DNA from: Neurospora tetrasperma FGSC 2508
Taxonomy: Eukaryota > Ascomycota > Sordariomycetes > Sordariales > Sordariaceae
Direction of reading: 5' to 3'
NCBI RefSeq assembly: GCF_000213175.1
Contig: NW_009799100.1
Location: 5,586,862 to 5,650,861 of the forward strand
Length of the DNA: 64,000 nt
Shown here: positions 11,130-22,045 of the stretch, one piece after another
Numbering within the stretch: position 1 is the first letter of the stretch
How the letters are laid out: every line of letters begins with the position of its first letter
Translations under genes and position numbers: made by a program
The notes under the pieces: generated by a model
Databases searched by the model: none
What the model was told of the DNA's origin: nothing
What the model saw: the letters and a program-made list of their open reading frames with translations, nothing else

Positions 11130-13022
11130 GATGTGTATGATGTTTCACACGCCTGGTGCGAAGGAATAAGCACAATTAGGATTTACGAGAGTGGTCGTTT
11201 TGGTTGAATAGTGAAACAAGGGTCGGAGTGTTGTACGGCCCCGGTGAAACAAAAAAGAGGCTACCAAGTACAAGCTGTAAGTGGGTGAGTGGTGGTATAG
11301 AGGGGATAGTCGGATACTGACTTGTCTTTCAGATGGTGGGATGGATCAACGTCTTTATACGAACATCACTGAACATCATCCAGGCAAATCAGGACGATGG
11401 GAAACGCATTACGACAGGTCGAACGATCCTTGTCGGTCTGGCCCCCCCACTTTATGATGGGTGTCAAGAAAAGACTGGTTTCGTTGCGTATCATTGCAGC
11501 GGGACTGGCGTTGGATGACTTGCCGTCCCCGATCCTCCAATGCCTCGGTTGTCCCCGAAGAACTTGTCTGTCCATGGCGCGGTCATTGAACGCATTGTCC
11601 AAGGCCCGACCGACATGTTTCGATCGGAGAATTCGCTTTGTTGGGTTAGGTTTGGGACCCTGTTTTTTTTAAGGTGAAGCCATTCCCGTCGGGTGTCCAG
11701 GGGTAAATCAGGGATTAGGGGTCCATGGGCTGACGCTAAGATAAGAAGCTATGTATCAACAACCTCGGTACAAAATTGGGTCTCGACTTGGTTCGATTGG
11801 CGGCGGTTCCAGCGGCATGTTTCTCACCAATTCTCAGCCTTCACCCCACCTACCCTAAAGCATGCGCGACGGGGAGACCGTCATTGTTCTATACTTCTAC
11901 AGGGATAGCCTCGACGGCAAAGGCGGGACTGTCACCAAGTGTCTGAAGATAGTTCGCGGCCTTTATGAGAGATCAGCTACAGACCAGCCGTCATTGGTTG
12001 CGGGAGTTGAGAGACAGATGCGCTGAAACAACGGGCAGTGTTCCCGCAGCGCGTCCCTGTAGGGCCTGGCAATTCTGGGCGCTGCATGGATTCATCGTGG
12101 AACACGACGTACATCAAGACCAAGGGAAACGGCCAAAAGTCCGGTCGGTTGTGGTTGCGGTCGGTGTATGAGAACAAGACAACTGGATCCGGCTACGTTG
12201 GAGCGTCTATCCCTCCATCTTGAATAACATGGTTTGCGACTAATCATCTTGACGACATGCCTGTTGCTGTGTTATGCTTTATGGCGTTGTTGGTTGGTAG
12301 TTGGTAACGCCTACTCCGTGGCCTCGGTTGGAATGACGAATACGGCGGTGTCTGTTGTTGGTCACCGACGTCCTTGTGTTTGGCGACAGGTCACCAACTT
12401 CAAACCCGGGACGGAGTTCTGAATCGCCCTTGTCAACCGACCGGACTTCTTGCTCACTTTCCGCCGCCGCCGGTGCTCATTTCAGCCGACATCCGACGAC
12501 ACCTTGATGGCTCCGTGTTTTTTAGGCGACGATAACGGTCTCGATTACAGTACCCTGCCAAGACCTTGGCGCTGATCGTGTTCCTGACCGCTGCGATCAT
12601 GTCTCACTTTGAGCCCTAACCCCAAGCCACTTGTCCTCCCCCCCTTTAGCTGCTTTGATGCCATCACCATTCATTCAGCTCGAGGACAATGAAGCACCCA
12701 AGGCACTCGATGTGGTTGTCCATTTCCGGCTGTACACGGTTACACGAAAGCGTCTCAACAAAGCGCCCCGAAACGTTTGAGCCTTGTTTGCGCCCACCCC
12801 TTTCATTTGAATCAACACCTCAAAAAGCTCACCGTCCTCTCGTCCAAACTGTGCCCATTCTTTCACCGACCAAGTTGGACACATATTCACAACTGTCCAC
12901 GCAGATCTTTAATGACAATACCATCGTGTCACTGGAATCATGGTGCCGGAATTCCATAAAGCCTCTCCAAGAGGCGTCCTTGGCAACATATCGCATAACA
13001 ATCGACAGTCAAGAACACCAAA
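11130..13022. other. Intergenic between P450 and acyltransferase 1
   Basis: About 1.9 kb serving as upstream region of two divergent genes. Short open frames are present, but none has coding-like character, a good start context or recognisable motifs. A T-run lies near 11665. Confidence 0.5.
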
Positions 13023-14654
13023 ATGACCAGTCCTGACCACATTCATCGGCTCTCGACCTGGGACAATGTCGCTCCACGCACATACACCGGTCGGGTGATT
13101 TGCTTCTCCTTTGATGACCATGCTCGCAAGAATCAGCCGGAGAGCGCCCAAACTCTCTTTGACTGTCTGCGGAGCAATCTCGATGTCCTGGGTAAAGAGA
13201 GGCCTGACTTTGCCGGAAAACTTCAGCTCGGAGTGAACTTGACACCCAGTCACAAAGACGGGAACGTCTATCTCCTCACGTCCTCCAGCTTTCGCATCAA
13301 TCTGAGGCCCAAGTACCCCAAAGAGCTCGAGTCCATCTACGGACAAGTCACTGCCCAGAACGGCGCTGAGAGTGTAAAGGCAAAAGGGATCAAGTTCGAT
13401 AAGAAGTACATCGACTACAACACCTTGAAGCGCTCCGGGTTCCCTGTGAAACCCTTCATCAATGAGGACCTGACCACCGACCTGATACTCGGCGCAGGAA
13501 AGCCCCCCGTCCCTGTTGTGGAGGTCGATGTTGTCTTTCTCAACGGCGGCTTCTTCTTCAACCTGCTCATCCACCACTCCTATTTCGACGGCAAGGCGTA
13601 CCACAAGTTCCTACAATGCTTTGCCGCCTGTACTCGCGGAGATAAGCTTCCAAACTATTCGACCAATCCCATGATCAAGCTGCCCTACGAGCAGGGCCAG
13701 TCCCTCGCCGAAAAAGAATTCGAGGACATCCTCCGCTTTTGTCCCGAGTTCCAGACCTGGCCAAATCACGACCTCAAAGGTCCAACGCAGCCCATCACGT
13801 CCGACATCCTCAATAGCGAGAGACCCAAGTCCTTAAAAAACGACAGCAAGATCTTTCTCTTCAACTTTTCCAAGCTCAAGACTCTCAGCATTGAGCTCGC
13901 CCAGCTCCTCCCCAGCACCTCCCCGCCATCCGCCTACGCCACTCTCTGTGCTCTCCTCTGGGCACACACCCTCGTCGCCCGCGAAGTCTTTCTCAACAAG
14001 TCTTCCGACCCCAGCGAACGCGCCATCCACACCCACTTCGCCTCCCACCCTCCCTTTTTCTCTACTCCCGTCGACTGGTCCAGCACACGGCTTCTCCAAA
14101 AGTATCCCTCCCTTTCCTCCATCACCGCCCAGGCCTACTTTGGCAACACTATCACCTGGGCCATCACTACTCTCCCCGACACCTCTTTGCTCTACGACAT
14201 TGCTTCAGGAAACAAGACCTCCCTCGCCCGCGTCGCTAGCGCAATCAGTCTTTCCATCTCCCGCGTCGACCCCTCCTTTCTTTACACGCGCGAAGCTCTG
14301 CTCGACAAAGTCCCTGATATGCGCCTGCTCGGTCTGCCGTGGGATAGTCGCATGCCGGCCGAGTGGGGGATGAATAGCTGGGCGGATTTCGGTGCCGATA
14401 TCGGGTGGTCGTTGCCTGGTGTTGCGAGGACTCCGGGGGTGGAAAAGGGCTGGACGCTAGCGGATGCGCAAAGACGGGTGCAGAAGGAGGTGGGAGGGTC
14501 GGGAGGGCTGATATTGCCGGCTAAGAGAGCAAGGCCAGAAATTTGGGAGTGTCAGGTTAGTTTGCCGGAGGGGGCGATGAGGGCGTTGGAGGGGGATGAG
14601 GTTTTTAAAGAGTATTGGGAGGGGGTGGTTGGTGATGAGGCGGTGTTTGAGTGA
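13023..14654 (+). CDS. BAHD/trichothecene-acetyltransferase-like acyltransferase 1
   Basis: Single-exon 543-residue protein of the transferase superfamily that moves an acyl group from acyl-CoA to an alcohol or amine. The catalytic HxxxD motif is present as HHSYFDG at residues 184-190, and a structural NSWADFGADIGW segment near 455 stands in for the DFGWG motif. Start chosen at 13023, followed by LSTWDNVAPRTYTGRVICFSF, which matches the start of its tandem paralogue. It lies head-to-tail with a second member 540 bases downstream. Substrate unknown; a secondary-metabolite or detoxification role is possible. Confidence 0.82.
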   Translation: MTSPDHIHRLSTWDNVAPRTYTGRVICFSFDDHARKNQPESAQTLFDCLRSNLDVLGKERPDFAGKLQLGVNLTPSHKDGNVYLLTSSSFRINLRPKYPKELESIYGQVTAQNGAESVKAKGIKFDKKYIDYNTLKRSGFPVKPFINEDLTTDLILGAGKPPVPVVEVDVVFLNGGFFFNLLIHHSYFDGKAYHKFLQCFAACTRGDKLPNYSTNPMIKLPYEQGQSLAEKEFEDILRFCPEFQTWPNHDLKGPTQPITSDILNSERPKSLKNDSKIFLFNFSKLKTLSIELAQLLPSTSPPSAYATLCALLWAHTLVAREVFLNKSSDPSERAIHTHFASHPPFFSTPVDWSSTRLLQKYPSLSSITAQAYFGNTITWAITTLPDTSLLYDIASGNKTSLARVASAISLSISRVDPSFLYTREALLDKVPDMRLLGLPWDSRMPAEWGMNSWADFGADIGWSLPGVARTPGVEKGWTLADAQRRVQKEVGGSGGLILPAKRARPEIWECQVSLPEGAMRALEGDEVFKEYWEGVVGDEAVFE

Positions 14655-15194
14655 TTGGAATTTTTATCGGTTTTCGAGCAGTGTGCGGTGTTATCATGGA
14701 AAGAGTCAACGGAGGTATCGGGCACTGATGCCATGGAATGTGGAGGGAAAGAGTATCCGTATGGGAATGAAAGGCGCAATGTCGGAAGGCGTTCGTGGGG
14801 ATATGCCCAGCTATAGAAGTGCGTTTTGGTGTTCAAATAGGCGTATAGGGATGAAAGTCACGGATTAGGTTTATAGATAGCGTGGTATGAGAATAAAGAA
14901 TGACAATTGTCTACAATGACCATCGGCCATTCACCCGAAACTCACAAAAAGGTCATTGAACCACCAACAGCGAAGCACCCATTCACCCACCTGCCGTGTC
15001 CAGACCAACGTACTTTCCACTTGGCACCAATCTTTGTTAAACCTTGACCGAACCTGGACGGCCAATCCATTCACTGCCGTGTCTAACCTGATATTTAAAC
15101 CATTTCCTGCGGGAAAACCGCAACACGATCCCTTTCTCGCATCATCCTCGAGATTCCCTCCAATAACCACAAGCAAACGCCCAAATCATCAGCC
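14655..15194. other. Spacer between tandem acyltransferases
   Basis: Contains the 3' end of acyltransferase 1 and the promoter and leader of acyltransferase 2. The leader from about 14990 is C/A-rich. A TATTTAAA element at about 15090 could be a TATA box, roughly 100 bases before the start codon. Confidence 0.5.
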
Positions 15195-16955
15195 ATGACC
15201 AGCAACGAGTCCATCATCACCACCTCCCCCCTCTCCCTCTGGAACAACATCGCGCCCCGCGTCTACACCTCCCGCGCCCTCTGCTTTCCCTTCTCCGCCC
15301 CCGCCCGCAACCTCCTCGACCCCCTCTCCTACACCTCCACCCTCCTCTGGTTCCTGCGCATCCACCTCCTTCGCATCGCCAAAGCCCGACCTGCCTTTGC
15401 CGGCAAACTTCAGCTTGGAATCAACCTTTTGTCAAACGAAAAAGGGAAACTCAAGCGAGACGGTGTCTATAACGATTGGCATGTTTACTTGCGGACTTGT
15501 TCAAACTGGGAGATTCCTTTGGGAGTGGAGTGGCCGGATGATGAAGAGGTGAGGGGGATGTATGCCGGTCTGGAGGTTGAGGGGGTTTGTAAAAGGGAAG
15601 TCAAGGGTTGGCCGAGGGAGTATTTGAGTTATGATGAACTGAAGAGGGCGGGGTTTCCGGTTAAACCGTTTATCAATCCTTTATTGACGGACTTGTCAAC
15701 GCTTGAGGAGGACGGGGAGGCGGTGCCTGTTGTTCAGGTCAGGGTATTGTTCTTGAAAGGGGGGGTTATTCTCAACGTCTTGGGACATCATACGATGTTT
15801 GATGGAGGAGCTTTTACCCAGCTCTTGAACATCCTGGCTGAGCATACGAGAAGTTTGAGTTTCGAGTGGGAGAAGGTTCCGGACAGTCATGACTTGCGGT
15901 TGACTTTGCCGAGGATTGAGAAGCCGTATGAGGAGCTGATGGGAAAGTGTCCCGAGTACAAAGAGTGGGAAGATCACGCACCCAACGGCCCTACGCACCC
16001 CGTCTGTCCCAGTCTGCGCGAAGGCGACTCTTTGATTGGTTCCTCAAAGATCTTCGTCTTTACCTTTGCCAAAATCGCCCAGCTCCAAAAGGAATTGGCG
16101 ACTCATGGTGTAGAAGCCAGCATCTACGAGTGTCTGTCTGGTCTCTTGTGGGCTTTGACGTACTTTTCCCGCGTCACGGCCTCCTCCACCGACCCCTCAT
16201 CATTCGAGCATTTCCTCCACGACCACTTCGCCGAGGAGCAGCCCGTCTTTTCTACGCCTACCGACTGGATCGCTCGCGTCGCTGGTTTGACGTCGGCCGA
16301 TCCTAAAGTTGTTGCTTTCAAGGAACAGATCGCCAAGGATACGAAGGAGTATCTGGGCAACAAGATTACCTGGATTAGCACCCGCCTGCCCTCGGCCTCT
16401 CTGCTAATCGACGCAGCAAAGGACGGAGATCTCGCTGCTCTGGCAAAGATTGTAGCAGCCATCAGCAAATCCAGTACCGATATGGCGGAGAACATGGAGG
16501 AGTATCTCACCACCCGGACTAGTCTGTTCCAAGCTCTCTCCATCTCGTCAGATGGCCAGGACACCCCCGACATCCGCCGCATCGGTCTCGCGTTCGACCC
16601 CCGCCAGCCGTCCGAATGGCAGATGAACAGTTGGAAGAACTTTGGCGCCGACACGGAATGGCGATTTCCTCCTCTTCCCTGTTTCTCGTCTCCCTCCGTG
16701 ATGACCTCCATGGTCCCTACGAATGCCTTTTCTTCTTCAGCCTCTGCCTCTTATAGCCACCGCGACTACTTCAATGTGACTAAACCCGATGCTGTCCGGC
16801 GCGTGCAAGCTCGTTATGGTATCAGCGGAGGACTGTGGTTGCCGGCGAGGAAGGAGCAGAAGGAGGTGTTGGTGCAGATTGGTTTGCCGCGAGGAGCAAT
16901 GGGGGTTTTTGAGCGATTGGTTCTGGATGGGAAGTGGGTGGATAGGGTCATTTGA
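15195..16955 (+). CDS. BAHD/trichothecene-acetyltransferase-like acyltransferase 2
   Basis: Single-exon 586-residue paralogue of the upstream acyltransferase. Shared landmarks are SLWNNIAPRVYTSRALCFPF, RPAFAGKLQLGINL, YDELKRAGFPVKPFIN, the catalytic HHTMFD at residues 198-203 (His199, Asp203), and NSWKNFGADTEW near 475. It carries a longer Ser/Ala-rich insert near residues 510-530. The pair is old: proteins align along their length but DNA identity is low, probably below what triggers RIP. Codon style is patchy, with C-ending codons at the 5' end and G/T-rich codons around 15480-15930. Substrate unknown. Confidence 0.82.
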   Translation: MTSNESIITTSPLSLWNNIAPRVYTSRALCFPFSAPARNLLDPLSYTSTLLWFLRIHLLRIAKARPAFAGKLQLGINLLSNEKGKLKRDGVYNDWHVYLRTCSNWEIPLGVEWPDDEEVRGMYAGLEVEGVCKREVKGWPREYLSYDELKRAGFPVKPFINPLLTDLSTLEEDGEAVPVVQVRVLFLKGGVILNVLGHHTMFDGGAFTQLLNILAEHTRSLSFEWEKVPDSHDLRLTLPRIEKPYEELMGKCPEYKEWEDHAPNGPTHPVCPSLREGDSLIGSSKIFVFTFAKIAQLQKELATHGVEASIYECLSGLLWALTYFSRVTASSTDPSSFEHFLHDHFAEEQPVFSTPTDWIARVAGLTSADPKVVAFKEQIAKDTKEYLGNKITWISTRLPSASLLIDAAKDGDLAALAKIVAAISKSSTDMAENMEEYLTTRTSLFQALSISSDGQDTPDIRRIGLAFDPRQPSEWQMNSWKNFGADTEWRFPPLPCFSSPSVMTSMVPTNAFSSSASASYSHRDYFNVTKPDAVRRVQARYGISGGLWLPARKEQKEVLVQIGLPRGAMGVFERLVLDGKWVDRVI

Positions 16956-17461
16956 ACAGAGTTCCAGTTTGGCGGCGTTGTAGGATGAGGTTTGGGATCG
17001 GGAAATGGACTGCTTTTGTCGGAATGGTGGTCGGTAGTCAAGAAAGGGAAGGCGCAAAGTCGGAAGATATCACACCCACATGACTGAATTAGTCCGTTAT
17101 TTAGATGACTTGTCACAGCATTCAAGAATTCTCGTTGCTTTTTACTTGATACTGTCCCATTAGTTTCAATTGGCGCATGCAGATCCTCGTATCATTTCTG
17201 GTGACACGACAGCTCTGTGGCGTTCGTTGGCTTCCATTACCCCTGACGATAACGGACGGGAAACAGATAAGGACGTACGTTCCCGACGGCACCTGAGACC
17301 GAGTTTTGCTCTTTCCTTCTACTTGACTTCTTCTGTAGAAATTTTCCACAAACTTCGACTTCAAAAACTGATATTTGAAATGGATACGGCCAAGTAATCC
17401 ATCAGCGATATCGCGATCTTCTTTGACGCAGATCTTCCTTACCAGTCACTCGCTCGCCGCC
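16956..17461. other. Intergenic, promoter of the GPI glucanase
   Basis: No gene seen. Sequence before the start at 17462 is pyrimidine-rich. Confidence 0.5.
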
Positions 17462-18631
17462 ATGCTGTCCACCGTCCTCTTCATCAGCCTCTCGGCATTG
17501 GCCACGGCCACCACATCTCCCAAACGCGGCTTGATCTTCACCCCCAACAGCGACTGGCCCAAAGATGACCTAGTCTGGATTACCGGTCCCAACAATCTAA
17601 CCTGGTACCACAATTACCAATCCCTTCCGTCCTCCGAGTCCAATTATGCCGCCCTTTCCCAGAACCAGATTGAATTCGTGCCGACCATGTGGGGAGGGAA
17701 CGAAAATGACACCGACTTCTTGGGAAATGTGACGGCCCTGATGGGGGTTGACTTGAGCAAAGACGAAGACAGGACCAAGAGCGCCGGCGGCAAGCGCAAC
17801 ATCACCCACGTCATGACTTTCAACAAACCCGACCAACCCTTTGACGTCGGCGGTAGCGAAATGGAACCCCGTGTAGCTGCCAAAGCATGGATCAAGAACA
17901 TCATACCGCTTCGGCGACTGGGAGTCAAGGTCGGTCTGCCGCTTGTCAATGAGCTGCACACAAGCCAGAATAAACGAGACGAGGGGAACAAATCATGGTT
18001 GGACATGTTCTTTTCCAACTGCTCCGGGCTTCTGGACAAGGTGGAGGACGCAGAAGAGAAAGCGTGCGGGTTCGACTTTGTGCCTGTTTATTCTTTTGGG
18101 GACTTTGAGATGTTGAAGGACAGGGTCGGGATGTTTGAAAATGCGTGAGTCCTTTTATTTGGTCCATTGGTTTCCTCCCCTCCCCTTTCCATCCCATCAC
18201 CAGATTATCACGTTATGGAACTCCGCTAATCCCTCCGTCACAGCTTCCCCGGCCTCGACATCTGGATCACCGAATTCGGCATCCCCTCCGAAACCCTCGA
18301 AAACACGCAAAATTTCTACAACCAATCTATCCCTTACCTCGACGGCAAGGAGAGCGTCAAGCGATATGCCTGGTTCGGCGCCTTTCGAAGTATCGTATCC
18401 AACGTCGGTCCCAATCAAGCCTTTCTGGATCCATACGGAGAGTTGACAGATATTGGGAGCTGGTATCTTGGTGGCAACGCAACGGGAAGAGAGGCCCTTC
18501 CGAGCGAGGACTACAAGGACGATAAGTGCACAAAGGAGAAGCCGTGTGGAGGGGAGGAGAATGGAGAGGGAACATTGCGGCCGAGCAGGCTCATTGTTCT
18601 TTGGGTCGTCGTCTCCTTTTTGTTGGTATAA
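17462..18631 (+). CDS. GH128-like glucanase, probably GPI-anchored
   Basis: Predicted 356-residue secreted glycoside hydrolase of the GH128 (asl1-like) family, whose members cleave beta-1,3-glucan. Exons 17462-18144 and 18244-18631; intron with GTGAGT donor and GTCACAG acceptor. Residues 1-20 (MLSTVLFISLSALATATTSP) are a signal peptide. The family start KRGLIFTPNSDWPKDD follows. The second conserved acid lies in LDIWITEFGIP. The first-acid region reads TFNKPDQP where the neighbour has GFNEPELT, so the usual Asn-Glu acid/base appears replaced, which questions activity. The last residues (LIVLWVVVSFLLV) form a hydrophobic tail after a Ser/Gly-rich stretch, as in GPI-anchored cell-wall proteins. 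Several NxS/T sites are present. It converges with a second GH128 gene. Confidence 0.82.
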
Positions 18632-18766
18632 TTGCTTTGGGGGGATCTGTTCAACACTCACGCTCACTGTGGCCCCGTGCCTCCCTGATTCAATCCGCAT
18701 CGCCCGCTTCCGTTACCCTCTCCTCGTCCACTCGCCGTCTTCCTCCCTCTTACTTCTGTCCGCCGC

Positions 18767-19549
18767 CTACTCAGCACAATCCCTATACCACTCCCCCAAC
18801 TCGGTAACACCCCCCTCATCCCCCAACAGACTCGCCCACCTCCCCACATTCCCAATCGTCTCCGGTCTCATGGCTCCAAACCACGCATACCTCTCCACCC
18901 AATCCAACGTATCCAAATACTTGCAACTCTCCTTACAAAAGTGTTCCACCTCCTCCTTGGGCAGCGGATTCGCCTGATCCCAGTTCGTGCACGCAAACTC
19001 GGTAATCCACACGGGCTTATCCGGCCCCAGCTGATGATGCGTGCTCCAGATATAGTCATAAAACGCGCCCAAGTTCGCCCCGCCATACCAATGCAAACAG
19101 TAAAAGTCCACGTCGCTCCCCTGTGCCCGAATAGCCGCCATGAACTGCTGAAGCCACGTCACGCCCTGCGGCGCTGAACTAATCCCGGGACTTCCCGCCC
19201 TGACTCCCTGCCGGCGTAGGGGCTCGATAACCCGCAGCCATTCCTGCGCCGCTAGCTCGACGGGCATGTTACTTTGGTCGGTAAGCTCGGGCTCGTTAAA
19301 CCCTAGCACTGTCGGCTGTCCGTTACATTCGGGATCCGGGTAGCAGGCGTTGAGATGCGAGGGGAGCTCGTCAATATAAACGTGGTTCCATTGCATAGGC
19401 ACGAATTGCAGAGAGCAGCCTGGGCCGGTGCCGGGGGTTAGGCGCGGGGACCAGTTGTAGAGCCAGGAAATGAGGGAACCGGGTTTGGAGAAGAGGAAGG
19501 GCGGGTCGGGCGAGGCGACGGGGAAGGTTAGGCCGCGTTTGGATGTCAT
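18767..19549 (-). CDS. GH128-like glucanase without signal peptide
   Basis: Single-exon 260-residue protein of the same GH128/asl1-like family as its convergent neighbour. It starts MTSKRGLTFPVASPDP and lacks a signal peptide, so it may be cytosolic, unless an upstream exon is missed. Both catalytic glutamates are in recognisable contexts: GFNEPELT near residue 84 and VWITEFAC near 187. FYCLHWYGG and YAWFGAM are also family-typical. Endo-beta-1,3-glucanase activity is inferred from the family. The 135 bases between the two GH128 stop codons hold both 3' ends. Confidence 0.85.
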   Translation of the reverse strand: MTSKRGLTFPVASPDPPFLFSKPGSLISWLYNWSPRLTPGTGPGCSLQFVPMQWNHVYIDELPSHLNACYPDPECNGQPTVLGFNEPELTDQSNMPVELAAQEWLRVIEPLRRQGVRAGSPGISSAPQGVTWLQQFMAAIRAQGSDVDFYCLHWYGGANLGAFYDYIWSTHHQLGPDKPVWITEFACTNWDQANPLPKEEVEHFCKESCKYLDTLDWVERYAWFGAMRPETIGNVGRWASLLGDEGGVTELGEWYRDCAE

Positions 19550-22045
19550 TTTGGGGCTTGGTTTGGGTGCCGGGTTTTAGGGGACGTTGGCGGTTGAGCT
19601 TGACTGAGGTTGATTGTTTTAGTGGAGGTATCTTTGACGGGTTGAAGCTGGAGGTGGTCGAGCTAACAACCAGAAATGAAGCAGAGAATAAAAGGGGCGA
19701 AGCCTTGACAGGAGATGCAAGTGGATTTAATCCTGATTGTTGACATTGAGGGTCGCCGAACCCGCCGACGCGGCACTGGGGCTGCGGCCGGGGCAGTGCA
19801 CTGTCAGCCCCGTAGAAGGCGATAAGATAAACGCTAAGCGCTAAGCGACTTGGCTTGTTTAGCGGCTGGCGGTCCCCTGATGACGTAGCCTGGGCCGTTC
19901 CGTGGCAGTGCTGGCTCGATCGTGCCCGCTGGTTAGGGTTAGCTGTGGGAAAAGACGCTGATGAGGTGCTTGTTTGGGATGTCATCTTCTTCGTCAAGTC
20001 TGAAATGAGAGTCTTCAAAATGCGTTTGATGACCAGGTCATGGTCTTCTTTTATGCGCCAACGTTTTGAAAGGGTTGAAATGGCTCTGGTCGTTGATTTA
20101 TCGCAGAGTGGCTAGCGACCCCTCAGTCTCGAGGCATCGCCAACCCGCCAAGGAACCTCGAAGTGGGAGGAGATAGCGAACCAATTTCCAGAGTAGTTGA
20201 GTCCGAAAGTGCCATAGAGGTATGAGAAATGGGCAAAAGAAAGTCTGGAGTATGCGGGTCATTGTGAGCGATTAGATCCTTTTTGAGTGGAAAAGGGACA
20301 AGTTGGGGTTCGACGCTGCAGTGGTGGAAAGATGAAGATAGGAAATAATGGAAAACGCAATGCAGATTCATGTTTTCTGGATTCTTCACTCAAAAATTCC
20401 TACCAACTGAACACTGGAATGCGGACAAACAACCAAGCAAGGGAAGCACGTGGTTCGCCGGCACTTGTGTCTTGCGTTTAATCCCGAGAATGGCTTCACA
20501 TTGTTCCAGGCCGTGTGCAAACATTGTTCTTTACCCTTATCAGTCAACACATGTCCCGTCAAACGGTCATGATTTCGCTTCCCAATCCCTTGATGATGGA
20601 AGTTTGCCATGCTTCGAGAACACGGAGGCCCCTTGCAATTGTCTTATTCCAGCCGGATCATCGTCGTTTGCCCTTCATCAATCCATCCCTGGTCTTCATA
20701 CAAAAGTCCGAGTCCACCCATTCAGTGTCAATCGTTATTTCTCCTGCATAGAAAAACTACTCATTTCAAACTTACGAATACCGAATCTTCATATCTCGAG
20801 CCTATAAGCAAAATGGACGCCAAACCTCATCATGCCCGTCCTGATCCAACTTTCCTCCAGGTCATTCGCGCCCCCTTCAAGTCCACAACGTTCGCTCTCT
20901 CGGGGGTAGGGTACGATTGGTACATTTGGAATGAGAAGCCTTTCGAGTGTCTGTAAAGGGCTATTTGCGTTGATGTCGGTTCCCACAGTCCTTCTCCCTC
21001 TCTAATGGGTACTGACATCTGGACAATTCAAAGTTATCTTGTCCAAACACGGCTACAGCGTTACGATATAGTCAGCAAGAGGAAAATCCACATCGTCATT
21101 CAAATCTCAACATCGTGTATGAACGCTATCCGAGTCCAGTCGCTCCATCGACCCATCCGTCAGTCCATCCATCCGTCCCAGCCGGTCACGTCTACCCTCT
21201 TCATGATATGATAAGGACAGCAAATGGTATCTTGGAGACAAAAGAGAAAACAAAACATTGTGCCATCCCTTCTAGCCATGGCCTTTTGTGTACCTTTGTA
21301 TACCTACCTAGAACCACCCTCTCTGCATGGTCATGACAATGGAAATTTTGTCTACCGCAGTCTTTTGTCACTGTTCAGCACGGATACATGAGACAAGAGG
21401 AAGCCACGCGAGAACGAAATGAACCACGACATCGTCAAATATCCACCCAAGAATGCAGGAAAGGTCGATACTTTTTCATAACATCATAAAGCAAAACCAA
21501 ACATCGCTTTTGTTTGTCAGGCCACAAGGAAACCACCACCCCAAAATCACTCAGGAAATGTGTATTGCTATGTAACAAAAAGAAAACCGTGTATTCTGTG
21601 TATCGAGTCGAAGCAATATCGAGTCGTCCGTGAAAACCATCGTCGTAGTACTGTCGTACAGAAAAACGCCTTGCATCGTCTTTGCGAATGCGCTGCGCTC
21701 AACTGGAGGCCAGGGATGGTCCCAACATGGGAGATGTTGTTGGCTTGCTGTTGTTGTTCATCGCGGTTGACGTTGTTGAGCCTTTCGGAAACAACACAAT
21801 GAACAAGCAGACAAACAACACTCGCTGGGTCATGCCGTCCTTCCACGTACGTAGCCTGAAAACCAGGCCCACACGATGTCATTCCCGGTGGAAGAGGGAT
21901 CGTGGGTATGTGTAGTACCGTACACTTGCTGTATCCTCGTCCGTAGTAGTGGGTATCGTTACCGGTGTCCAGTCCGTATCCGCGATCCAAAGGCCATAAT
22001 CCGAAATCCGTAGTCCGTACCCGTGATCCATATTCCGTCGAATCC
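19550..22045. other. Long intergenic stretch
   Basis: About 2.5 kb. It includes the upstream region of the minus-strand glucanase, with a GCGCTAAGCGCTAAGCG repeat near 19830 and a CAGTGCACTG palindrome at 19794-19803, and the 3' flank of the acidic protein gene. CCATCCGT short repeats lie near 21150. The only candidate is a 47-codon open frame at 20813. Confidence 0.45.
20813..20956 (+). CDS. Possible 47-codon small ORF
   Basis: An ATG in a good context (AAAATGG) opens a 47-codon frame (MDAKPHHARPDPTFLQ...). No domain recognised. It could be chance, a small peptide gene, or a first exon. Confidence 0.15.
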   Translation: MDAKPHHARPDPTFLQVIRAPFKSTTFALSGVGYDWYIWNEKPFECL

